Positions 52,704 to 60,769 of a stretch of 64,000 nucleotides of DNA are shown piece after piece. Position 1 is the first letter of the stretch. Every line of letters begins with the position of its first letter. The position numbers and the translations under genes are program-made. The notes under the pieces were generated by a model that did not search any database, was not told the origin of the DNA, and saw nothing but the letters and a program-made list of their open reading frames with translations. Where the stretch lies: positions 121,664-185,663 of the forward strand of contig NZ_JXSL01000023.1 in assembly GCF_000829825.1 (NCBI RefSeq), written 5' to 3'. This DNA is from Paramagnetospirillum magnetotacticum MS-1 (GTDB lineage: Bacteria; Pseudomonadota; Alphaproteobacteria; Rhodospirillales; Magnetospirillaceae).

Positions 52704-54194
52704 CTATAACCATTGGAGCAATGTGTTTCTGAATCTAGCCGCAGTCATCCTCTCGTCGTTACTCCATGGACGGCTATAGCCCGATTTGACCTCGATCCAT
52801 TTTTCGAATGATCGGCGGGGAGAGAGCATTACTACCCCAGCCTTTTCAACCACCGGCTTGTTTGGGTTTCCAGCCCAAGCGACTTCCTGGGCCATAGCAG
52901 GCCTAAACCAATAAAACCGAACCCATCCAGACCGCAAAGAACGCGCCTTTATGGCGACCATGCCACTCACCACAGCAAGCAGGCCAACTTGACCATGGAA
53001 AAGATCATCCAGGTGATCTGAAATCACGACTGTGTCACGGCTTTCGTTCAGAAACCAATCGTCTATCACCCCCATTCCATCTAGATCAGGGGCCTCACCG
53101 GTGATCACCACATCATTTCCGATGGCCATAGCAAAGCCCTGCGCGCCCATAGCCTTCATCAACTGATCTTTCATCTTGTCGATGCCGTCAAATGGGTCTT
53201 CGTGTTGAGCGAGAGCCTCTAGAATTTTTTCGATGCGCCGGTCTAGGCTATCCAGAGATTGAATGCGCCGTCCCGCAAAATAGGAGGTGAGACCAAGGCT
53301 GTAGGCATTAGTCAGAGATACACATGCCGAACGTTGATCATGGGACAGGAGGTGAGGTTTGAGACTATGACAGGCGACAAGCCCCCACAGCTTGCCGGTA
53401 ACTCGGATAGGCACCGAGAATGAAGCTCCAACCCCCATATGATTGAGATACTCCAGATGAACCGGCGAAACACTGCGCAGATCAGACCAAGCTAAATCAG
53501 CGGGAACATCTCCCAATCCGAGCAGCGGAACAGGCTGAGCTGTGGCGTCTGGGATCATTCGGCAAGGATTGAGGACATAAAGATTCCTGGCAATTGCAGG
53601 AATATCGCTGGCAGGAAACCGCAATCCTAAATAGCTGCCCAGTGCCTTCGTGGTTGCTTCGGAAATGACTTCACCCGACCAATCCTCTTGAAATCGGTAG
53701 ATCATCACACGGTCGTAGCCAGTCACCATCTGGAAGGCTTGCACCAACATATTGTGGTGCTCCATGACTTCGTCATCGTCATAGGGAACAGACAGCAGCG
53801 GGGACTGGAGTTGTTGAACGGGGATGGGAGCACTCGGCATGGCGCTTCTCTCGATTTCAATAAGAATGAAATCGACGCCACGAACCGCCAATACGTCCAC
53901 TCGGCCACCCATGAACTCGGCGGCACTATCCATGCGAAGGCGCTTCCCCGGCTGGTCCGGCAGGGCCTCGAGGGATACACCGGGCAGGAAGTTCAAGGCT
54001 TCTAATTTTTGACCTAAAGCTTTTGTAGGATCAGTTCCGATAAAATCTGCAAGATTTGATGATACGTGGGTTACCGTTCCCGACTTTGAATCGATGCGAA
54101 TCAACGCGCCAAAAGACTGGATCGCGCCCGACAAATGCAGTTGCTCCGATTCGCAGCGTTGCACGAGGGCTTCCAACATAGACAGCGTTGTCAT
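52704..54194 (-). CDS. Bacteriophytochrome photosensory core without output domain
   Basis: 496 residues with PAS-GAF-PHY architecture and nothing after PHY. CESEQLHLSGAIQSFGALI places the biliverdin-binding Cys at residue 14, as in true bacteriophytochromes. GAF has RFPASDIPAIARNLY (PASDIP near 197) and SPVHLEYLNHMGVGASFSVPI with the conserved His near 245; the usual CHH motif reads CHS. The PHY tongue is intact: WAGNPNKPVV and PRRSFEKWIE near 456. Typical proteins carry a histidine kinase here; this one stops at LLQWL. It starts 3 bp after the GGDEF-EAL giant and precedes a hybrid kinase, so light signals are probably passed between polypeptides. No heme oxygenase is in the window. Confidence 0.9.
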   Translation of the reverse strand: MTTLSMLEALVQRCESEQLHLSGAIQSFGALIRIDSKSGTVTHVSSNLADFIGTDPTKALGQKLEALNFLPGVSLEALPDQPGKRLRMDSAAEFMGGRVDVLAVRGVDFILIEIERSAMPSAPIPVQQLQSPLLSVPYDDDEVMEHHNMLVQAFQMVTGYDRVMIYRFQEDWSGEVISEATTKALGSYLGLRFPASDIPAIARNLYVLNPCRMIPDATAQPVPLLGLGDVPADLAWSDLRSVSPVHLEYLNHMGVGASFSVPIRVTGKLWGLVACHSLKPHLLSHDQRSACVSLTNAYSLGLTSYFAGRRIQSLDSLDRRIEKILEALAQHEDPFDGIDKMKDQLMKAMGAQGFAMAIGNDVVITGEAPDLDGMGVIDDWFLNESRDTVVISDHLDDLFHGQVGLLAVVSGMVAIKARSLRSGWVRFYWFRPAMAQEVAWAGNPNKPVVEKAGVVMLSPRRSFEKWIEVKSGYSRPWSNDERMTAARFRNTLLQWL

Positions 54195-54197
54195 GCA

Positions 54198-57100
54198 TTA
54201 CCTCTTGGGTGGCTTGCGGGAAGATTTTCCCCCAGACTCAATCACCTTGGCAAACGCCTCCGGTGACAAGGGGCGATGGAACAAGTACCCCTGAACCATG
54301 TCACACCCCTCCTCCTTCAAGACCCCTAATTGGTCCTCGGATTCGACGCCTTCGGCCACCACTCGCATCCCTAATGCTCTGGACATATCGATGATCGCTT
54401 TCGCGATGGAGCGGTCGTCCCTCTCTAGGGCGATGCCGTCAACAAAACTGCGGTCGATCTTAAGCTCATGGATAGGCAGCTTTTTCAAATAGGACAGGGA
54501 TGAATAGCCGGTGCCAAAGTCGTCGATGCTCACCTTCATCCCCATCCCGTCGAAGCTGGTCAGCATCTCCTTCACCATGTCTATTCGTTCCATCAGGGCG
54601 CTTTCAGTAAGCTCAATGCCAATGAGCTCGGAGGAAATTCCCGAATTATCAAGCCAAGAGCCGACCTTTGCAGCGAAGCCTGCATCCCGAAGCTGGTGGG
54701 CGGACACATTGATGGCAATACGGGGAACGGTAAGTCCCTTGTCTCGCCAAAAGGCAATCTGCTCCAGCACCATGGTAAAGACGGTTTCACCGATTGCTCC
54801 AATCAGGCCGCAGCTTTCGGCGATTGGAATAAAATGGGCCGGTGAAACTTCACCCAAGTTGGGATCGCGCCACCGCAGAAGCGCCTCCGCACCGACCACC
54901 TCTCCCGTGAGAATATCCACCTGCGGCTGGTAGCACATGCGAAAGCTATTGGTCTCAAGCGCCAACCGCAGACCCGTTTCCAGGGTCAGGCGTTGCAGAG
55001 CGATCACCTTCATTTCATCGGCAAAAAACTGATATTGGTTCCGACCCCGCTCCTTGGCGCGATACATGGCAGTGTCGGCATGCTTCAGCAGGGTAAGACT
55101 ATCTTCGCCGTCATCGGGAAAGACGCTGATTCCCATGCTGGCAGAGACAAATAGGCTTTTATCGTTAATGCTGAAGGAAGCTCCCAGAAAATCGACAATA
55201 CGGCTTGCCACTGAGTTGACCTTTTCGAGGCTTACATCTGTCAATACAGCAACAAACTCATCTCCACCCAACCTTGCAAGCGTATCAGAATCTCTTACGC
55301 AATGCTTAAGGCGCTCAGTCGCCTGCTTCAGAAGTTGATCACCCACATCATGACCTAGGCTGTCATTGATCACTTTGAAGTTATCGAGATCAATGAACAG
55401 GACCGCCAGCTTAGTCTTTTGTCGCTTGGCTTGTGCCACGGCATGCTTGAGGCGATCCATCAACAAACTTCGATTGGGTATCCCTGTCAATTCATCGTGA
55501 GTGGCTAGAAATTCGATGCGTCGCTGCGAGCTCTTGATAGCGGAAATATCGCTGAAAATAGCCACGTAATTGACGACTGAACCGTTTTCATCACGAACCG
55601 AATTGACGGTCAGCCATTCCGGATAAATTTCGCCATTCTTGCGGCGATTAAAGATTTCCCCTTGCCAACATCCCTGCTCAATCAGGGAACGCCACATGGC
55701 ATCATAGAAGTCTTTTCCGTGTTTCCCCGATTGCAGAAATCGTGGGTTCTTACCAATAACCTCTTGATGGCTATATCCTGTGATGCGGCAAAACGAGTCA
55801 TTGACGGTTATGATATTGCCTGAGCTGTCCGTGATGGTGATTGCCTCTCCCGCACGATCAAAAACCTTGGCGGCCAGCCGCAATTGCTCTTCCGCGTGAT
55901 GTTTCATTGTGACGTCGGTCGACTGAGAGCAAACCGCACGGACCACGCCGTTGGAGTCAAAGATGGGAAAACGGACAGAGTCTAACCAGACCTTTGACGT
56001 GGGGAACACCATCTCCTCAAGATGCTGAATGGCGGAAAGCTGCCCCATCACTTCGAGGTCTCGACTTCTCAGTAGTTGGGCTATGTCACGACTGAAGAGC
56101 TGCTGGTCGGTTTTGCCAATCACTTGTTCCGCAGTGATACCAAATAGCTCCTCAAACCTCATATTTATAAACTCATAGCGACCAGCCGCATCTTTTAGAG
56201 AAACGGCAGACGTTGAGTGGTTCATGATGGAAAGAAGACGCTCTTGGCTTTCGCGTATTTGCTCCTGGGCCTCAACAAGATCAGTATGGTCGACAACAAC
56301 CAGAACGACACTCAGCGGCGTACCTGTCAGACTCATGGACGGCGTGACAAACACCTGAAATGTCCGCTTTCCAAACGTGATCTGGAAACTTTCTTTACGT
56401 TGCTCGGTTAGGGCAGCGGTGAGGCTCTTATCGATGTTGTCGAGAAAGGCTGGTAACTTGAGGCGTCCTATATGCATTCCGCTGGCCGAGAGCGGCAAGT
56501 CGTAGGTCTTAACTGCCGCACCATTGGCCCTCTTTAGGAAAAGTTCCGGGTCAAAAACCATAATTGGAAAATCAATTGTGTTATAAACGCCCTCGAAATC
56601 ACTATTTATAGCCGACAGCTCGGCAGACTTTATTAAACTCTCCTCATTTACGCTCACCAACTCTTCGTTAGTGGCCTGAAGTTCCTCGTTTGAAGCCTCC
56701 AACTCTTCATTAGAAGCTTGCAGCTCCTCATTAGCTGCCTGCACCTCTTCATTAAGAGCCTGCATTTCCTCATTGGAGGCAGCCATTTCCTCCATCAAGG
56801 TTTGGAGGTGCTCTCGAGTCGAGGCCAACTCATCGTCGGGAAAAACCTCAGAACCATCCTGTGACTCGGCTTCCCTGACGGCGTTAGCGGCGTCGGTTTG
56901 GGCGGAGCGTTCAAAAACAACCAAGAAAGTGTCCGCTTCAGCCTGCTGTCCCACTGGATGAACCGCTAACCGCCAAACCTGTTTGTCTAATGATGCAATC
57001 CGTCGCTTCCGACTATAGGAACTGGCCTGACGACGACGGGCGCGATGCATCGTGGTCAGGATTTCATTGGAGAACTCAGGCACTATTAGTTGGGCGAGAT

Positions 57101-58730
57101 TCATTTCCGGCGTTCCCGTCGGAAAATGGATAAAACGAGAAACAGGTCCGTGGCTATGCAATATCCGGCATCCTGAATCAATCAGCATCGCCGGGCCGAA
57201 TTGGTCTGCAAGAGCGTTCAGGAAAATCCGTTCATTCGATCTGTCCGGATTTCTCGGCTCGTGCTTTGGAACTTTAAGCTGCCCCCTTACCAGCTTTCCC
57301 ATAGTGATGGGGCGGCTCTGCCCCCGTGGACGAAAGATTCTGGCCCGCCGATCCACTGACGCAAACATGGCCTCCTGCTGAGTAACTGTTTCAGAGCGCC
57401 CAAGAAACAGCAGGCCGTCTTCGCGAAGCGAATAGCGCAGAATCGATAAAACCTTGGCCTGGAGATCAGAGTTGAAATAGATCATCACGTTGCGGCAGGT
57501 GACTAAATCCAGCCTCAGGAACGGCGGATCAACGTTGACGTCCTGTCGTGCAAAGGTGACGCAGTCTCGCAGTTCCTTGGTCGGTTCAAATCCGTTACCA
57601 CAAGGAATAAAATATTTTGAAACATACTCTTGGGGCATTTCAGCCATGGCGGTCTGGTTATATATACCCCGCCGCGCAACGCTCATTGCGTTGTTGTCGA
57701 TGTCTGTTGCAAAAACCTGGAGTCGACTTCCAATTCCTCTCTCGGAAATTAATTCCGAAAACATAATAGCCAGCGAATAGGCTTCCTCACCAGTAGCGCA
57801 CCCGACGACCCAAACTCGGATTTCTTCACCAGGAAGTTTACGGCCCACGATCTCACGGGTGTGCCTCTCCAAAGCGCGAAAGGCATCCTTGTCCCGAAAG
57901 AACTCTGTTACAGAAATCAACGTTTCTTTGGCCAGAGCATCGAGCTCGTCGGGATCGCTATCCGTCTTACTCAGATATTCGGCGAGGGTTCCGGTATTGG
58001 TCGCAGCCATCCTTCGCTGTAAACGTCGCTGGACCGTGGACAATTTATAGCTGGAAAAGTCAATCTTAGTGCGCAACCGAACCCGCTCAAACAGGTCTGA
58101 TAATTCAGCTGGCCGCTGTTCACCACTCTCAAGATTTGGCAACATGCCCGGGAAGCGCACCAAACGCTCTAATTCGCGCCCAATCTGGTCTGGAGATACA
58201 ATTCGGTCAGCAACGCAGGCATCTATAGCCGAACGCGGCATGCCATCATATTTGGCGGACTCGGGAATTTGGACAAAAGTGATGCCCCCCGCCGACTTGA
58301 TTGCTCTCAATCCCCTCGTGCCGTCTGATCCGGTGCCAGAGAGGATAATTCCAATGGCGCGCTCCTCAAATTCGTCGGCCATGGACTGGAAAAGTATATT
58401 GATTGAAGGCTTGGGGGAGATTTCCGGAGATGCTTGGCTAAGGACGAAACACTCGTCCTTGAAAACCAAATTTGTACCAGGTGGGATTATGTATATGACG
58501 TCGGGTTGGGGGCGCTCACCATCGGCGAGTTCTCGAACCGGCAGTCTGGTCTCACGAGATAGAATGTCCGCCATCATGCTGCGATGCGTAGGCGACATGT
58601 GTTGGGCGACGACGTAAATGCAGCCAAGGTCCAGTGGAAGACCTGCTACAAACTGGCTAAGAGCCTCTAATCCTCCGGCAGAGGCACCAATTCCAATCAC
58701 ATGCGGCTTGTTGTCAACTTTTACATCCAT
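54198..58730 (-). CDS. CheB-CheR-PAS-GGDEF-EAL multidomain protein
   Basis: 1510 residues. Domains in order: CheB methylesterase (GIGASAGGLEAL 13-24, SGTGSDGTRG near 135), CheR methyltransferase (WVVGCATGEEAYS near 310), a NEEL-repeat coiled coil (about 640-700), three PAS domains (ending near 1080), GGDEF and EAL. The cyclase site ARLGGDEF lies near 1153 with an RxxD inhibitory site (RDSD) just before it. EAL is complete: EALLRW near 1280, ELTES, DDFGTGYSS near 1403 and AEGVES. So both synthesis and breakdown of c-di-GMP look possible. It heads a five-gene leftward operon and is followed at 3 bp by a phytochrome. An AT-rich leader of about 300 bp precedes it. Confidence 0.9.
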   Translation of the reverse strand: MDVKVDNKPHVIGIGASAGGLEALSQFVAGLPLDLGCIYVVAQHMSPTHRSMMADILSRETRLPVRELADGERPQPDVIYIIPPGTNLVFKDECFVLSQASPEISPKPSINILFQSMADEFEERAIGIILSGTGSDGTRGLRAIKSAGGITFVQIPESAKYDGMPRSAIDACVADRIVSPDQIGRELERLVRFPGMLPNLESGEQRPAELSDLFERVRLRTKIDFSSYKLSTVQRRLQRRMAATNTGTLAEYLSKTDSDPDELDALAKETLISVTEFFRDKDAFRALERHTREIVGRKLPGEEIRVWVVGCATGEEAYSLAIMFSELISERGIGSRLQVFATDIDNNAMSVARRGIYNQTAMAEMPQEYVSKYFIPCGNGFEPTKELRDCVTFARQDVNVDPPFLRLDLVTCRNVMIYFNSDLQAKVLSILRYSLREDGLLFLGRSETVTQQEAMFASVDRRARIFRPRGQSRPITMGKLVRGQLKVPKHEPRNPDRSNERIFLNALADQFGPAMLIDSGCRILHSHGPVSRFIHFPTGTPEMNLAQLIVPEFSNEILTTMHRARRRQASSYSRKRRIASLDKQVWRLAVHPVGQQAEADTFLVVFERSAQTDAANAVREAESQDGSEVFPDDELASTREHLQTLMEEMAASNEEMQALNEEVQAANEELQASNEELEASNEELQATNEELVSVNEESLIKSAELSAINSDFEGVYNTIDFPIMVFDPELFLKRANGAAVKTYDLPLSASGMHIGRLKLPAFLDNIDKSLTAALTEQRKESFQITFGKRTFQVFVTPSMSLTGTPLSVVLVVVDHTDLVEAQEQIRESQERLLSIMNHSTSAVSLKDAAGRYEFINMRFEELFGITAEQVIGKTDQQLFSRDIAQLLRSRDLEVMGQLSAIQHLEEMVFPTSKVWLDSVRFPIFDSNGVVRAVCSQSTDVTMKHHAEEQLRLAAKVFDRAGEAITITDSSGNIITVNDSFCRITGYSHQEVIGKNPRFLQSGKHGKDFYDAMWRSLIEQGCWQGEIFNRRKNGEIYPEWLTVNSVRDENGSVVNYVAIFSDISAIKSSQRRIEFLATHDELTGIPNRSLLMDRLKHAVAQAKRQKTKLAVLFIDLDNFKVINDSLGHDVGDQLLKQATERLKHCVRDSDTLARLGGDEFVAVLTDVSLEKVNSVASRIVDFLGASFSINDKSLFVSASMGISVFPDDGEDSLTLLKHADTAMYRAKERGRNQYQFFADEMKVIALQRLTLETGLRLALETNSFRMCYQPQVDILTGEVVGAEALLRWRDPNLGEVSPAHFIPIAESCGLIGAIGETVFTMVLEQIAFWRDKGLTVPRIAINVSAHQLRDAGFAAKVGSWLDNSGISSELIGIELTESALMERIDMVKEMLTSFDGMGMKVSIDDFGTGYSSLSYLKKLPIHELKIDRSFVDGIALERDDRSIAKAIIDMSRALGMRVVAEGVESEDQLGVLKEEGCDMVQGYLFHRPLSPEAFAKVIESGGKSSRKPPKR

Positions 58731-59049
58731 GCAATTCAGCCTCTGACCGCAACAAATCCCGTTCGATTCAAGCCCCCCACATAACGCAGTAATATAATTA
58801 AAGCTGCACCGACCAGATCATTAAAAATACAGACAAAAAATCACTAATATCCTACCAAATAACTTATATTTACCCACCATCTCGCTTCGAATATGTACAT
58901 GAAAATATATACTCCATCAAGATTCTAGCGACGCTCAAAATTGGGGAGTATCACGGAAAGTTCATATTGTCGTCAGCCGAACACGCGATCTGATCAGCGT
59001 TAAGCAGCCCTGATTCCCACCCATAGGCTGCATTTTTTGGCAGATTGCA
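58731..59049. other. AT-rich leader upstream of the phytochrome operon
   Basis: About 320 bp, distinctly AT-rich between 58790 and 58930, in front of the leftward signalling operon. It probably holds the operon promoter. Several TATA-rich hexamers occur on the minus strand, but no -35/-10 pair with normal spacing stands out. No hairpin terminator or RNA gene is seen. Confidence 0.4.
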
Positions 59050-59250
59050 TCAACCATTCTCCTTCAGTGACCGCATAACATCTTCCTGACTGGCAGCAAC
59101 CCGTAGCTCATCATCCATGAACCTGCTCTTGGTTAGGGGTTTGGTAGAATTGCCCCTTTTTCCGTGCGTCAATTCAACCAGAGTGAAATTACCCTCGGCC
59201 TCTTGGATCTGAAGAACATCCCTCCAAGCCCTGCCTAGAGATTGCTTCAT
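59050..59250 (-). CDS. Possible small protein, unknown
   Basis: A 66-codon frame from an ATG at 59250 (GGGGGA a few bases upstream). The product is charged and soluble, with a C-terminal stretch DDELRVAASQEDVMRSL that looks helical. I recognise no family. It lies between the phytochrome operon and the IS graveyard and could be the stub of a gene cut by transposition. Confidence 0.35.
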   Translation of the reverse strand: MKQSLGRAWRDVLQIQEAEGNFTLVELTHGKRGNSTKPLTKSRFMDDELRVAASQEDVMRSLKENG

Positions 59251-59315
59251 TCCATCCCCCAGTTTTCGCGCCCCGCCCATGACCATGACGATTTCCTCAA
59301 CCGCGGCGGTAATCC

Positions 59316-59332
59316 CCCCGTTTTTAACGGGG
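59316..59332. repeat. Perfect hairpin next to the IS3 remnant
   Basis: CCCCGTT, three T, AACGGGG: a 7-bp stem with 3-nt loop. It lies 15 bp beyond the stop of the IS3 transposase fragment and is followed, on that strand, by GGGATTACC, a sequence I associate with ends of IS407-type elements. It is either that element's right end or a terminator. Confidence 0.4.
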
Positions 59333-59346
59333 TTGGAACATAGAAC

Positions 59347-59613
59347 TCACGCGGCCAATTTCAGTTTCTGGGCGGGTGTGATGCCGCCGATGGCCATATT
59401 GGGTCTGCCACGCCATTCGATGATCCGGTTCAGCATGCGTACGACCCGTTCGGCGGGTAGCGAGAAATCCACCTCGATGCCGAGCCCTTCGCGGTTGAAG
59501 TCGTCGAGCACGTTGAGCAGCCTGAAGGCCCTCCCGTCCTCCAGCCGGTCAGCCATGAAATCCATGGACCACACCTGGTTGATCCCGGTGGACCTGATCA
59601 TCATGAACCCCAA
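59347..59613 (-). pseudogene. IS3-family (IS407-like) transposase OrfB fragment with internal deletion
   Basis: 88 codons. [31 protein letters not shown] is the first DDE Asp block of IS3 OrfB, and [17 protein letters not shown] its natural C-terminus. Between them RIIEWRG runs straight into RPNMA; in intact relatives about 70-80 residues, with the DNGPEF and catalytic Glu blocks, lie here. The N-terminal half of OrfB and all of OrfA are also missing. The frame stays open across the deletion, but the product cannot be an active transposase. Confidence 0.8.
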
Positions 59614-59879
59614 GGATCACCAGACGGTGGTCTACAAGGACGGTGTATCAAGCCAAGATGAGCGGCAAGGCCCGTGGCATCATGGGGGCAGACGAGGTGA
59701 TCATTCCTAACTTAACGCCACATGGTGCCCCGCAGTCTTCGACAGACCTTTGAGGGTCATGTTGAGCCAGTTGGTCGGGTCGAGGCGGGAGACCGCTGTG
59801 CCCCCGGCAGCCGCCATCCAGCGTGAGCGTCCGCTATGCCGGGTCTGTGCCATGACCGGTCATATGCGGACAAGCGGGA
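59614..59879. other. Scrambled DNA between two IS remnants
   Basis: About 265 bp. On the minus strand an ATG at 59853 opens a 48-codon frame ending at 59707 whose last part (DPTNWLNMTLKGLSKTAGHH) has a coding look, but I do not recognise it. A plus-strand frame reading [19 protein letters not shown] also lacks a match. Best described as rearranged debris. Confidence 0.3.
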
Positions 59880-60533
59880 TCAGATCATCGTCCCGCACCG
59901 TCCAGGCTTCAACGGCAGCCCCGGTTGGGTACGATCGAGTGCCTGGATCTGGCTCTTCTCATCCACCGACAGGACGATGGCGTGGGCCGGGGGATTGACG
60001 TAGAGGCCAACGATGTCGCGGACCTTGGCGGCAAAGTTCGGATCGTTGGACAGTTTGAACTGACGCCAACGGTGCGGCTGAAGGCCATGGGCACGCCAGA
60101 TTCGCTGGACCGAACTGACGCTAATGCCCGCCAATTCAGCCATGGCTGCGGCCGTCCAATGCGTGACCTCACGGGCCGGTTCGGTGGAGGTAGTTAGAGT
60201 CACCACCCGCGCCGCCACCTCGTCTCCGAGCGGAGGGACGCGCGAAGGCCGGGTCTTGTCCCGCAAGAGGCCGTCCACGCCTTCCTGCATGAACCGCTCC
60301 TGCCAACGCCAGACGGCGGTCTTAGCCTTGCCGGTCAGACGCATGATTTCGACGGTCCCAATGCCGTCGGCGGTCAGCAACACGATCCGCGCTCGCCAGA
60401 CGTGCTTCTGTGGGCTGTTGCGGTCCGCGACCACCGTCTCAAGGCGGATACGGTCGGCGGCGCTCACTTCGACGATGATCCCTTCGCGCATCCCCCAGAC
60501 TCGCACATCCGGCCAGCCGGGGGAATCCACCAC
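59880..60533 (-). pseudogene. IS630-family transposase, C-terminally truncated
   Basis: 217 codons covering the N-terminal helix-turn-helix region (KTAVWRWQERFMQEGVDGL; LAGISVSSVQRIWRAHGL) and the first catalytic Asp block (AIVLSVDEKSQIQALDRTQP). It stops at KPGRCGTMI, where intact relatives continue with THDYKRHGTTTLFAALNV and the second and third acidic residues. About 120 residues are therefore lost and the enzyme is inactive. Its upstream end abuts the broken response regulator at 60.55 kb, which suggests this element inserted there. Confidence 0.85.
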
Positions 60534-60545
60534 AGGACTCTTTCG

Positions 60546-60704
60546 TCAGATTTTGACCACTAGGTTATGCTTGTAGGAGTTCAATTTGTCCCAAGCGTCC
60601 TCGCCGTCGATGGCAAGGTCAACGCTGTAACCGGCGCCGATCAAGGTCTCGGAGAGTAGTTCTAGACAGATTGGGTCGTCATCCACGACGAGAATGCAGG
60701 TCAT
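60546..60704 (-). pseudogene. Response regulator receiver truncated at the IS630 junction
   Basis: 52 codons that I translated by hand. It opens MTCILVVDDDPICLELLSET, a normal receiver start with the acidic pocket, and continues DLAIDGEDAW. It then ends at HNLVVKI, just where the phospho-acceptor Asp (LxxLDxxMP) should follow. The stop lies a few bases before the IS630 remnant, and CTAG, the usual IS630 target, is found at the break. It is downstream of the large hybrid kinase and was probably its cognate regulator. Confidence 0.75.
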
Positions 60705-60769
60705 GCCCCCTCCTTGCCGGGAATCGACGTCCCCGTCTCCTATATCGGACGCCTACCCAGGCTGAACAT

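Noticed and set aside
59279..59710. 143-codon plus-strand frame across the IS3 remnant
   Set aside because: It is antisense to the recognisable transposase fragment over most of its length; no independent similarity.
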